Shown here: positions 23,535 to 35,763 of the stretch, one piece after another
Position numbering within the stretch: the stretch's first letter is position 1
How the letters are laid out: every line of letters starts with the position of its first letter
Notes under the pieces: generated by a model
What the model was told of the DNA's origin: nothing
Database searches by the model: none
Seen by the model: the letters and a program-made list of their open reading frames with translations, nothing else
Assembly: GCF_004193775.1 (NCBI RefSeq)
Contig: NC_041005.1
Span: 12,092,501-12,156,500 of the forward strand
DNA from: Glycine soja
Taxonomy: Eukaryota > Streptophyta > Magnoliopsida > Fabales > Fabaceae
Length of the DNA: 64,000 bases
Reading direction: 5' to 3'
Made by a program: the position numbers and the translations under genes

Positions 23535-26098
23535 CGTAACATCCCATTTTTCGTGAATTAAATTAAAAAGGCTTTTCATTTAAAATAAATAGAGTTTAAA
23601 AAAAACGATGATAAGTTTTTTGTAATTAAATAAATAAAGAGAAATAGGTGTATTAAAATAATGGTTTGAGAGAAAATAAAAAGATATTTGATTTGTTCAT
23701 TTGATAAGAAATAAAATAGAGTTTCTTTCTATAAAATAATAAAAATAAATAAATAGAGTAAATAATTGATTGTGAATACCCTAACTATAAATAGTGTTAT
23801 GACAGTTTCACAGTGACGATGCCTTATCTTCCTCTCAACTTCATTTTCCCCTCTCTTCCTCCCAAAACCATCTCTTTTTCCCGCATACCACCAAACCTAT
23901 CCCAGAAAAATGACAATCTCAAACTCATTGACCGTTGGATCATCTTGAACTTGGAGAACCCAGTTCAGAACTCATTCCCAAACATTCTCACCGTTGGGAA
24001 TTTCGAAATCATGTTGGAGATAAGAGAAATACACATCTCATTGTAGCCTTTTCTTTTCTCGCAGAAACCCAAAACTGTCTCGGTAAAAATATGATCCAGA
24101 ACTCGTTAATCGTTGGATTTTCGTGAAATTTTTATTTTTGGTTCGTGACGTATTTCCTCACACTTTAACCGTTGAGATTTGTTAAATAATATCTACAGAG
24201 AGAGGAAACAGAATTGCACGAAGACAGTATAAAATGAATGCTTCAATCCCTTCTCCTTCTCTTTAACGTTTGGGAACCCTATCAGAGCAAACAGAGTAAA
24301 AAATTGAGGAATCTCAGGAAATTGCTAGAGATGCCGCTATCGCTGATGGAACACACATGAGTATGGTTAGAGGTAAGGGATGAGTTTATCACAATTGGGA
24401 CTTAGAATGCACATGTGTAGGGATCCTTATAGGATTAAATTGAGTTTATTTTGGGATGTTTATTGAATTATACTTTTTTCCTTTATGACTATAAATACAA
24501 TATTGATGTCCTGATACGAATTGGTTGATAAAATTAAGTGTTATTGGTGTTTTTATTTTTATTCCTATGATTTAGATTAATTGATTTTGATATAATTGTG
24601 TGAAATTATTTGAGGGGTTATACTCCCCATGTTGTGATAAACCTTTTATATAAATTGTTATATTAAGATTATGAAATGGTGATTCAAATTGTGAGTATCT
24701 GATAAATTGAATCTGTGATGAATGGTGAAATACATGTGTATTGAGATGTGTGTATTGAGTTGTGAGCTATAAATTGTACAATCACACAATTATAAGACCC
24801 TTTAAGAGCGACGAGTATTGTGATGGGACCTATTGTGGGAACCCAATGAGTTAAAATGATTTTGAAAACAATTGAGTAGTTGTGTGTATTGCATGATTCA
24901 TAGGTAAATGTATATGATTCATGAAGTGTGATAACGTGTTAAATTGATATTATACCATTGTGATTGAGATCGAGTGTATATGATAAATTAAGTATGCATG
25001 TGATTGAGATGTTGTGTGCATTGAGTTATGAACTATGAATTGTACAATCACACAACTATAAGACCATTTAAGGGTGACGAGTTAATGCTAAGACCCTTTA
25101 AGGGTGACGAGTTAAAACTATTTTGATAACAATTGAGGAGTTGTGTGTTTTGTATAGTTCATAGATAGAGTCTGTGTGCTAAAATATTTTCTGTGTTGGA
25201 CCTGAATCAGGAGGGAGAGGTCCTGACGGACTCTTCGAAGTGTATGCCTTGGGGGTAAATACACTCGGTTTAAGTGCTCTTTTAAGCCTATGTTAATCTC
25301 ATATGGTTGGATCATTCTCACAAAACAGTGTGACCCTAACTGGTATCCCTATGATTTTACCTAGTGAAAGTGACCTGACTTACTAGTGTGTGGTTTGTCT
25401 TGTCATGTAGTCCTAGGCGCCCGACGTGGTTTTTCACTTACATGGTACCACATTGCATATAGGATCAAGTCTTAGTGTATATGTTGCATAACGCTTGTGT
25501 ATTGATCGATATTGATTGACTTGATGACATTGTGTTTTGATCCATGAGTACATGAATGTTGTGAAAATGAATGAAATGTGTTGTGTTGTAATGTGATGTT
25601 GGGCGACAAAATGGTGAAATCACGTGAGCTATGTTTAAGTAAGTTTTATTTTGTTTATATGATATTTATATCTACATGTTATCTTGTTTCTCTCCATTAG
25701 TTAAGAATGTGATAACTCACTCCCTGTGTGTTATTTGTGTTTGGATCTTGTGATGATCTTGAACTTTGTGTTTGGGGAGCAGATGACTAGGTGAATTACT
25801 TTAAGGAACCTTGTGCTGAAGGACGTCGGGACACAATGCTCTAATAGGATGTGACATTGTGGGCATAAGTTTTTATATTAATTGCATGATGTTAGTCTAT
25901 TTTATTTTACCTCACTGATTTAACAAAAGATTTTTTTGTAAATTTTGACGGCCTTGTTTTGATCCGAATATATTTTTAATAAGCTTTATTTGATAATAGT
26001 GAAGTGAATGTGAACTTTTTATCCACGTGAATTTGTTTACCAATATATTTTTATATATTTTATTTATTTACATATATCTCGGGGTAGAGGGTGTCATA
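23535..26098 (+). mobile_element. 2.5-kb solo-LTR-like repeat (copy A), nested in copy B
   Basis: It begins CGTAACATCCCATTTTTCG and ends CTCGGGGTAGAGGGTGTCATA. CATAT flanks it directly on both sides (23530-23534 and 26099-26103), marking insertion into copy B. It runs in the opposite direction to B and shares its sequence throughout, for example the CGAGTGTATTTACCCC-type block (copy A 25240-25270 against copy B near 23040), the ACCACATTGCATATAG block and the AGATGACTAGGTGAAT block. A TATAAATAG box lies 251 bp from its start. There is an internal duplication of about 263 bp (24751 and 25014). I see no coding region. Confidence 0.72.
23786..23794 (+). promoter_or_regulatory. TATA box of the solo-LTR-like repeat (copy A)
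   Basis: TATAAATAG stands at the same distance (about 250-275 bp) from the start of all three copies of this repeat family (here, near 26870 on the minus strand in copy B, and 63693-63701 in the third copy). This supports an LTR promoter. Confidence 0.55.
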
Positions 26099-27492
26099 CA
26101 TATTCAATTTATCACTCACATAATTTTAATAACAATTTCATGATCTCAATATTACTATCTCGTAATTATAATCATACGTGATGAATTAAAATACAATAAA
26201 CATCCCAAAATAAACCCCCATTTGATCCCCTAAGGATCCCTACATGTGTTCATTCTAATCCCAATTGCGATAAACACATCCCTTACCTCTAAGCGAGCTC
26301 ATGTGTGTAGTCCGACAGTGATAGCGACATCTCTAGCGGTTCCCTAAGATTTCTCAAGCTTTTCCTCTATTTGCTCTGTTAGGGTTTTCAAGCGTTAGAG
26401 AGAAGAAGAAGGGATTGGAGCCTCCAGTTCACTGTCTGTGTGTGATGAGAATTTCTCCCTCTACAAACATTATTTTGCAAATCCCAATGATGCAGATGTG
26501 TGGAAATGCATTTTGAACCCGATGTCCAAATTTCATAATGATCCAATGATTAACGAGTTTGAGATCGTAGTTTTACTAGTATAGATTTGGGTGTATGCGG
26601 GAAAAACAAAGAGATATGTGCGAGGGACATTCCCCTCACCACAGACACTATTTAAAAAATGTGAGAAAATAAGTTCCGAACATGGTGTTTAAATTTCACG
26701 ACGATCCAGTAGATAACGAGTCCAGGATCATCGTTTTAGTGAGATAGGTTTGGGTGTATGTGGGAAAAAAAGAGGGTTTTGGGAGAGGAATAAGGGAAAA
26801 CAAAATTGAGAGGACGAGGAAGTGTAGAGACGTATTGTCAATGTGAAAACAAACCTAACATGTCTTTATTTATAAATAGGGTACTCAAGGTCTATTATTT
26901 ACTCTATTTTTCTTCATTTTATCATTTTATAAAAATAAACTTTATTTTACTCCCAATCAAATGAATAAATAAAACATTTTTTAAGGATATATATTTATTT
27001 TATTTACCTTAAAACTATTATTTTAATTAATAAAATTATTTCTCCTTATTTATTTAATTATAAAAACTTCATTATTTTCTAAAACTCTATTTATTTTTAA
27101 ATAAAATCATTTTTAATTTATATGACAAAAAATGGGGTGTTACAGCGCACAAATTGTTCTTGGTGATCTTTGTTTGGTTGATGCTGCACATTTAATTGTC
27201 GTCGGGGCGTTGTTTGGTTGGTAGCGCAATGGATTTCTGTTTCGGTGGTGACCATCTGCAAAAATTCTCCAACATTTGGGTTGATAGCTAATTTAAAATT
27301 TCCCTAATCCCCTCTTTGTGTCTTCGTTCAGGTCAAGTGCAATTTTGGACCTTTTAGGTTAAGTGTTTTGTTGTGATTGTCAATCGTGCATTATGTGTTT
27401 TTATTTTTTCTGGTTGTGGGATTATTTTTTTTGTTGCGGTGCATGTATGTTTTGTCTGATTCAGTGTTAGTTGTAATGTTTGTTTGGTAGGG

Positions 27493-29950
27493 ATGAAATG
27501 TGATTTTGCTGGAGATGTCGTAGAAGGTGAAATTGTCTGTGGAAATGATGTTGATAGCGAAGATGGATTTCACAGTGAAGAGGTAGATGAAAATGATGAG
27601 TCAAACAAAACCCCATACAAATTTGATGACCAAGATGAGTTTGAAGATTTTGATGAAGAAAGATCATTTGAAGATCACAAGTATGAGGGCGAACAAAAAG
27701 AAGCTGAAGAGGAAGAGGTAGATGGAATTGATGTTGAACTGGAAGATCTAATAGGTTTGAGCACAAATTTAAAAGTAGATGGTATAGTTATTGATGAAGT
27801 TGTTGATATATTGAAATTTGAGATGCACAATATGACAATTGTTGATGTGGTAAGGTTAGATTTTTTAGAATTTGAACTTGGGTATTTATTTTACTACTGG
27901 TATGCTAGAATTTGTAGACTGTCTCTGTGCGCAAAAGTCATGTGGTTAGATGTAAGGAAGGTGAACTGTTGCAACAGACCTTTATTTGCTATCGATCTAG
28001 TTTTAAAGAAAAGAATGGGTTGAATTAAAAAAAAAAGGAAGTGCAAATCAAAGAACCAAACAAAGTGTGGGTGTGATGCCATGTGTTGTATTCATATTAA
28101 TATACACAACAGACGTTGGTATGTGTTGATGCTGAAATGTGATCACAAACATGCCATGCTAGATGTAATTTTTTTTGCTTTGTTACCTATGCATCGAAAA
28201 ATGACTGCAACAAATATATTGTAAATTGAGAATTTTCGTAAGATTGGAATCAAGTCGCCACACATTTATGCAACCTTTTCTAACTCTATTGGAGGTTTCA
28301 AAAATGTGGGATTTGTGATAAAGGATATTTACAATCAATCAAGTAGATAGAGACGTGAGCAATCATGTGATGTGAGTGGAGTGTTTAGTTTTTTGTGGCA
28401 GTTAGACGGGAAAGATCTATTATTACATGTGGCTTACATAGTTGATGATGCAAATAGGCTCCAACATATATTTGGGCCAATGGAGATAGTTAAATAAATT
28501 ATGAAGTCTTTGGTGATGTTTTAGTGTTTGATGCTACGTACAAAAAAAAACAAATACTTCTACCCCGTTGTTGTTTTTCTGGAGTGAACCATTATAATCA
28601 AACTATTATTTTTGCAGTGGCTCTTGTAACTAATGAGAGAGAAGACACACATGTGTGGTTGCTGGAAGAGTTCTAGTGGCAATGAAGGGAAAGGCTCCAA
28701 CCTCTATAATTACCAATGGTGATGTTGCAATGAGAAATGCAATAAGAAAAGTATTTTCAAATCATCATAGGTTGTCTGCATGCCATTTGATTCGCAATGC
28801 ACTTAGTCATGTGAAGAAAATTGATTTCATGCCGTAATTGAAAAAGTGTATGTTGGGTGACATTGATGTTGATGAATTTGAAAGGACTTGGACTCAAATG
28901 TTGAAGAAATTTGGTTTGGAGAACAATAGTTGGCTAAGGGAGTTGTATGACAAAAGAAACATGTGGTCTTCGACTCATATTTGTCAGAATTCTTTTTGTA
29001 GGTATAAGGACAACATCTTGATGTGAAGCATTCCATAGCCATCTTGTGAAATATTGTCATTTGTGGGTTAATTTAATAGACTTTGTGCAACAATTTCAGT
29101 TGTCCTTAACATTTTTTCGTTTTAGGGAATTAAAGGTTGACTACTATTCTAAAATGGAGAGCTAGAGTTTGAAATGAATTATCATTCCTTGGAGAGGTTT
29201 GCAGCAAATCACATGACGAAGGAGTTGTTTTTGCTTTTTATTTTGTACCTGGAAAAAGCATCATTCATAAGGGTGGTTGATTGCCATGAAACATCGATGT
29301 TATCAATTTATAGTGTTATATCGTTCCTCAAAAGCTTAGTTGGTGTCACATTGTCCATCATAAGAAGCATTCACATGTTGTATGGAGATGGAGTCACTTG
29401 ATCTGCCATGTGAACACATACTGGCAGTGTTGCTTCACTTACATTATTTTGAACTCCCTAAGTGTTTGCTATTGGATAAGTGATCAAAGCATGCTAAAAA
29501 AGGTATTGGTCGATGTTTTGACAATGGTTTGAGCTACTGGGATACCAATTTGGTTGTTAAGTGTGTGACTTTGGTTCATATTTCAAGAGAGGATTGTGAT
29601 TATGCGCATCGTGACCAGGAAGACTATGATCATTTCATTGAGTTGCTGGGTGCAAAACTGAGTAGGTTGAAGCATAAGTATTCTTCTTTACCATCAACTG
29701 AAGAGGGAAAAGTGTTGACATGGATGTTGAAAATATGAATGATAACATAATGGATCCCTCATGAGGTCAAGACTAAAGGTGGTGGCTCAACTTGACAAAC
29801 TCATTCTAGGAGGAACAAAAAGATGCAAACATGTAGTAAATTTAATGGAACTGGCCACAACATAAGAACATGCACCAATCGTGAAAATTTGGCACATTAA
29901 GATAATAGAGATGTTGTGATTCCATATGCTCAACAAAGCAATGTGATTGA
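27493..29950 (+). pseudogene. FAR1-RELATED-SEQUENCE-like (MULE-derived) gene, broken
   Basis: The reading opens with an acidic N-terminus (27493-27790, rich in Asp and Glu). It enters a FAR1 DNA-binding domain (FELGYLFYYWYARICRLS, then CGCDAMCCIHINIHNRRWYV and KCDHKHAM) across a frame change near 27930. A MULE transposase-like core follows: DVLVFDATYKK near 28515, FSGVNHYNQTIIFAVALVTN near 28580, and SIITNGDVAMRNAIRKVF near 28700 with Asn where the family usually has Asp. A SWIM-type region lies near 29380-29490 and a knuckle-like CSKFNGTGHNIRTC near 29835. Many stops and frame changes make it a pseudogene. FAR1/FHY3 proteins are transcription factors domesticated from Mutator-like transposases, so this could be a dead transposon or a dead gene copy. 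Confidence 0.78.
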
Positions 29951-31140
29951 TCCATCTACCAGTGTATGACATTATTTTTTGCAACACAATTTGCACAACA
30001 TTTTGTTTTAACTAAATATATGTTGACCAAATTTCCTACATAATTGTTGTTTGTTTTATGACATTGTTGTTTCTATGCATTAACATAGTATTATTTTGGT
30101 GCAGTTGAGTTAATAGTAGTGGTGTAGGCAATCATTGCGGTTTTTGTGTATTTCAAAAAGGTCTTGTATGAAGTTTCTATGCAAGATAATCAAGTGAAAT
30201 TGTTTTGGTTTAATGTTGTCTGTCTTTTTGTGCTTTATGTTTGTACTTTGATGACTAATTCGTAATTATTATTTTGGTGCTATGGTATGATATGAGAATT
30301 AAGATAATGAATATTGTTATGGTTGGTGGCAACATTTCAGCCTTATTGACATTGAATGTATGACTGTTTGGTGCTTATTCAATCTTATTTTAATATTTCA
30401 TGTTGATTGAGTCATTATTTTAATGTGTAAGTAAGGGTTTATGATTGAGCATTTGTAATTTAATATTTTTCTATTCTTCTTAGCTCAATTGACATATCTT
30501 TGACCCTTACTTTCTCACCTTAACTCAGTTTTGGTTTTAGGCAAATGATTAAGCTTAATTGAGAATTGTAACTAAATTTTAGATTTTATGCTTTCTTGAC
30601 CTATCTGCCTTGTGGAGGGCCTCCAAATGGAATATGTGAGTAGTCCCTGGAAAGCTGAGGAAAATATCTTCAATTTTGTTAAATATAAACTTTGTCCAAT
30701 TTTGCCATTTCGAGGGTCAAATTGAGCTTAGAAGTTAGAGCCTCTGCATTTGAATAATTGGGCTGCATGTTTGGGCTTTGTTTTGTATAATTAGTTTAAT
30801 TAAGTATATTAGATGGGCCTAATCTAGGCCCATCACTTCCTTTTGAGTAGTCATTCTATATATTAGTGGAAGTTAGTTAGTTCGGGAATTAGTTACTTCA
30901 TTTTATAAAAAAATAGAATTAGTTACTTGTTGTGCAAATTTTCTCTTATCTCTCTTTTTCTCTCAATTGTTCTTCATTCTTTTTTCTCTTTTCACTTCGG
31001 TCTTTCAATTTCTTGCACACAATTTCGTGGCTTTTCCATTGGTGTTGATCATGGAAGGCTAAATACTTCATCAATCCAAGGATTCACTCTAAGCAATGTT
31101 GAATTTGAGTTCTGGTTTAGTATTTCTAATTTTTGTAATT
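29951..31140. other. Intergenic, with a GGCCCA palindrome and LTR-like stretch
   Basis: A hairpin-capable palindrome at 30812-30834 has the 10-bp arms GATGGGCCTA and TAGGCCCATC around ATC, so it holds TGGGCC and GGCCCA (site II-like promoter motifs) back to back. About 110 bp downstream begins a T/C-rich leader-like stretch (30930-31020). No coding exon is supported. Confidence 0.45.
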
Positions 31141-31155
31141 GTTCATCTTTCTCTT

Positions 31156-31245
31156 TATGGTACTTGATAGAACATTATGGCGGAAGTTGATCTATGTAGC
31201 CGACCCCACCTAGTGGGATAAGGCGTTGTTGTTGTTGTTGTTGTT
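31156..31245 (+). mobile_element. 5'-truncated RTE-type LINE or SINE tail with 15-bp target duplication
   Basis: The 90-bp insert ends in TAGCCGACCCCACCTAGTGG, then GATAAGGC and eight GTT repeats. This 3' end is widespread in plant RTE-type LINEs and their partner SINEs. GTTCATCTTTCTCTT occurs perfectly at 31141-31155 and 31246-31260, so the boundaries are exact. It shows target-primed integration with heavy 5' truncation, and the perfect duplication points to a fairly recent event. Confidence 0.82.
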
Positions 31246-31260
31246 GTTCATCTTTCTCTT

Positions 31261-31855
31261 CAATCTTATTTTCGATTTTCATGATTATGATTATGCTTAG
31301 GATTGAAAATGGATTAGGTTATGGATTCATTTCCTAATTTCAGAATTTAATCACAAATTGCTTGGATGATTTTCCAATCTAATTTGCGATCACAAACAAT
31401 TTAGAAATTGATTCAATTGAACTTTCTCTAATGCATTTGAATGAACTTTCACATTGAACATCATTCGTAGTAACTGTGATAATTTGATTTGCATTGATTT
31501 GGTGAATTGGATTGATGCTCTTAAACTTGACTTGTATTATGTTCTTCTGTTTTGTTTCTTCATCTCTGTTTTTATGTGTTTTCGCATTCCTTTATAATCG
31601 CTCACAAACTATTCAATAAAATTCAATCCTTTCTATTTATAAGTGAATGAACGTAGGAATCAAATTAAATCATATTTCTGAGTTTGAATTAGGTTAATCC
31701 TATGCTACATAATTTCCTAGTTATATTTGTTTTTGGAACGTTTTGACATCGTTATCATGTACCAGTGAGTTGCTTTGGGGAGTCATTGTTAAAACGTTCA
31801 TTGAATCATTATTAAAATGAAATTATTAGGATTAATGGGTTACTGCCATGAAATA
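31261..31855. other. Intergenic
   Basis: AT-rich DNA continuing the sequence split by the 90-bp insert. I see nothing in it. Confidence 0.4.
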
Positions 31856-31859
31856 CTAG

Positions 31860-32165
31860 TGGGCCCAAGTTGATTTAGTGGAACTTAAATAGTGGTCCGA
31901 TATCAAAGAATGTTCACAGGACGGATTTTGTAAAGTGACATTTAAATAGTGGTCCGATCCCAATAAATGTGCATTTTGTAAATTGGACCACTTCATGAAC
32001 ATAGTATTAGGCTTCCATAAGAATTGTAAATGGGACCTTAAAAATTGTTCACAGTGATCGTAATATTGGGCTTCCAACATACATATATGCATATACCACT
32101 TCATTAACATAATATTGGGTTTCCATAAAAATCAGAGAATGTGCATATACCACTTCATCAACATT
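31860..32165. repeat. Short interspersed-motif repeats
   Basis: TTAAATAGTGGTCCGAT occurs twice (near 31886 and 31942), and ACCACTTCAT(N)AACAT followed by TATTGGGCTTCCA-like sequence occurs three times (near 31986, 32094 and 32148). The layout suggests local duplication downstream of the protease-like gene fragment on the minus strand. Confidence 0.5.
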
Positions 32166-32339
32166 ACAGTCAAAATAAACTCCAACATAGTAAACACATG
32201 TCTTCCAGTGTCAATGAATTACAAAATACTAAACACTCTTTCCTAATTACAAAATAATTCTTTCATAAAGGCCCAAAACATATTGCGCATATTCTGATCA
32301 ACTAGTGCTTTATTAGTTGGTCAAAGGCAATATTTGTCA

Positions 32340-33165
32340 TCAATGCTCCACTGCGTCGAATATGACCACATCCTTGTATTCATTATCGTCTTCCATTAAT
32401 AGATTTAGGGTGACATTCATTGTCACAATTTTTTCATCCAACTACATTTAAATTAAACGAGTGATATGAATATTTCCCATAAAAGATAACAAAATGCAAT
32501 TTGAATTAACACTCAAATTTTCCCTTGCGTACCACTCCATATAGGGTATTCTTAAACACATTTTCTAATTGCATCCACTGCAAAACCCATACTACAACAT
32601 TTTCACTAAACCAACAACATTCAAATAGTGACAATTTAAAAAACTATACCATTCTACATTAATATATAATTATGTGTTAGTGAGTTGCAACTAACCTATG
32701 ACTACAATTAGGAATACCACGAAGTTCGACAACGTCCCATTTGCCGAGCTCATTTGGATCCCACTATAGAGGAATTGTTTCAAAAACTATCAAACTGAGT
32801 TCAGCCATTCTTTAGGTCTGAAGAGTAGGGTCTTATAATATTAATTTAATGAATATCTATAATTTTGATTATGTCAACCAATTAACTATTTCAATACGGC
32901 ATACAGTTGTTTTGATAATATCTTCATGTTGAGGCAATGCAGCGTTTGCTAGGTAGGAGTCTAAAAGGAAAATCTTCTTCTCATCTATGCATACAACCAT
33001 AAGAAACCAATGCTCAAAAGTCTCATTTATGGGCACACACACACACACATGTGTGATAATGAAAAAAAATGATAACTTAGTCATATACGCATAGGGACAA
33101 TAATAAGAAACAAAAATGTGAAAACAATACGATGCCAATTGATTCCTTGGAAAGGATGCAACCAT
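32340..33165 (-). pseudogene. Ulp1/C48 cysteine-protease-like domain, fragment
   Basis: On the minus strand, 32869-33165 encodes CVCVPINETFEHWFLMVVCI then KKIFLLDSYLANA, the His (FEHW) and Asp (LLDSYL) region of the C48 (Ulp1-like) fold. Further on, WDVVELRGIPNCSH (near 32700-32760) carries the Cys region. VVWVLQWMQLENVFKNTLYG and, after a gap that looks like an intron, LDEKIVTMNVTLNLLMEDDN end the domain near 32340. Frame changes and missing upstream exons make an intact gene unlikely. Such Ulp1-like genes in plants are often cargo of Mutator-like transposons. Active members remove SUMO-type modifiers; no substrate can be inferred here. Confidence 0.72.
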
Positions 33166-35654
33166 ACTTCTCTGTAATACCTCACCAATTCAGCAACAGA
33201 AGATCTTGAAATTACATCATTCTATTAAAAAAGCATTCAGATCCATGCAAGTTGTATCATAATTCAATTTTGTTGTCTCCATACTTACCACCAACACCAA
33301 TGGTAGACACCAAACTGTTTTTGTTGTCTAAATCATTTGAGACTTTTTTTTATCTTTGATGCAATAAAAAGAAAAATATGAACAAGTAATTGCCATAAAC
33401 ACTAACATCAAATGACAATAGGGGTTCAAAAAGTTCCATTAGACATATAATTCTTTTACTAATGCCTCACTAAGAACAACCATTTGGGGGCACATTGAGT
33501 GAAAATCCTAATGGCTCCCTAAATTATTTCCAGTAGCAAAGACAATGTCCACCTAATAATGATAAAAAAAATAATTAATAAAACCACTTTGATTTGTTGA
33601 AGACAAAAATTATTTGCAATGCAACTGTATACTTGTTGTGTATTGAGTCAAATATGTACCTCAAGTTCCCACTTTAGGGTCAAATATGAAAGCACTTACT
33701 AGAGTCTGAAGAAAACTAAGTTTCGTCACAACAGTGGGTCTATACAAAATTGTACATTGTTGCAATTCAAACATAAGTGAAGAAGTTAAATTGTAACTAT
33801 TGTGTATGAAAGGAATAAAACATGTTGATTGTCAACAAATTAAACCTTTGATACTGGTGGTACACATGCCTTATACCGAATATTTTAGGTTTGAGCATTA
33901 ATATTTGCCTCTTTACTATAGCTTATTTGGCCACTATGAGTTTTTTGGACTTTGTCACTATCGGGGTGGTGCCGATACTTTAGTCTTTTGCTTTTTGTTT
34001 ACATTTGATGCAAAATGCCTACTAAATGGCAATCTCCTATTTCTCAAAGTTGTTTATGTGAGACAAATACCGTGCAGTTATAGTTAGACATAGACATAAA
34101 CTAGTAGTCAATCTCAAAATGCCATAATCAAGTTGAATGTCTTGTTTTAAGTCATTATTTTTTTTAAAAAAAAACATGACACACACATTGGGTAAACAAT
34201 GTGTTTTGTAGTTTCTCCTGAATGCCTTTTTTGTGTCAGCGTCATCATCAACCCAAAACATTTCCTCAATAGTTTACTTGCTAGGAACATCAATTGCCCC
34301 TCCCTTTGTTGTTGCCTTTTGACAAACATATGTATCCTTCAAAACGAGAGTCTTTTTTGTTTTGGTGATGTGGATATCAGCATCCTTCGAAATATGCATA
34401 GTGTCTATGTTATCAAATATGTCATTCTCCTTCCCAAGATAGGATTTCCCATGTGGAGTATAATCCACAAACCAGGACGTATCTGCACATTCGGTTGCCT
34501 TCGATTCGATTCTTCTGTTGACCTTGATTCTTCTATTGACTTTCTTTGTATGGATTCAATAAACGTTTGAAGAACCAAAAAAATCTTGCTATCCATGTTG
34601 TTCATCGTGGTAGCAATTACATTACATATTCAACACTTAATTATTTTTAATAAACCTGTATGCCAGTGGTCAGTGATTTAAAAGTTGAGTTATTATAGTT
34701 GTTGAGATCGCTAATGTTGCTTGTTTGTGGGTTATGTTGAGATGACACTTGTTGTTAACAACATATGCATATTAGGGTCTCATGGACTTAAAATACTATA
34801 TTTTTCTTACCACTTAAGCAAGTAATATACACACAACAACATTTTCAACGACAATCTCTTTCACCTTGTTAGATGTGAAACCTTCATCATTCTTTCAACC
34901 AACAATTATGTGTTCTCTAGTGGAAAATAACAAAAGCATTGTCAAATACATGATAAAGAATATGAAACACCAACTATAAATGCAAAGTTTCATACCTTGT
35001 TGGTATGCCATCACCCGTTGGGTCTTCCATATCCATTTTGCTCTCGTTTGAAAGAAGCCCCATACTACAACCACAACTGAAGCTTCACTCATAGAAAGGG
35101 AATGGGAAGTTGAGGAGAAAGGGAAGTCTAGCTTGAAACACATTTAATTGAAGGGTGTCTTACTTCTAAATGACCATCATTTCCTCTATGCAATCGCAAT
35201 AAATACAGTCTCTTTTTAGAATGTGTCAATTTTACTACAAATCCAAGTAGAAAGATAATTGTTAACTTTCCTTGCATCTATAATAATTAAGTATACATTT
35301 TTTACAAGTTAAAAAAAAATACAACAACAAATATTATATGAATGACATTATTTCCAATTAAAAGTAAACTATAAATGACCTACAATTATTTATAAGTTAA
35401 TATTTGTAGGTCATTTATAGTTTATATATTATTTGCACCACATTTTATACAGATGTATTACATTTATATGTACACAGGAATAATTAGTTTTTAAACATTT
35501 TTATATTAAACTTAAATATATACATTTAATAATGCACATCTCTTATTAATGCATGGTGCCACTTCACCTGCATGGAAGCATACATTGGCAAAAAGTGAGA
35601 CCATAGGAGATGAAATATGGTGCAATCTTATTGTGGTGCACTTGGTCAAATGCA
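33166..35654. other. Possible upstream exons of the Ulp1-like fragment; otherwise non-coding
   Basis: Minus-strand open stretches at 34274-34605 and 34895-35143 have coding-like composition and point the same way as the Ulp1-like domain. I could not assign them, and the frames are broken. A (CA)n tract lies at about 33032-33049, just inside the preceding feature. Confidence 0.35.
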
Positions 35655-35763
35655 CAAATGAAAATGGTGTTCATAAGGTCATTCTCCTTGATAAGATGAG
35701 ACTCAGTCTAAATAATCAAATCAATAAGACCAAGTCAATAAAATATTTGTTTTTAATAAACAA

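Larger units (their letters stand above)
22179..27146 (-). mobile_element. 2.5-kb solo-LTR-like repeat (copy B), split by copy A
   Basis: On the minus strand the element starts TGTAACACCCCATTTTTTG near 27144 and ends in GAGGGTGAAAAGTGTTATA at 22179. It is interrupted by copy A (23535-26098), so its two parts are 22179-23534 and 26104-27146, about 2.4 kb in total. GCACA occurs directly outside both ends (22174-22178 and 27147-27151), a likely 5-bp target duplication. A TATA-like TATTTATAAATA lies about 270 bp from its start (near 26870). The lack of genes, the length, the internal TATA box and the 5-bp duplication fit a solo LTR. The class is inference. Confidence 0.68.
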
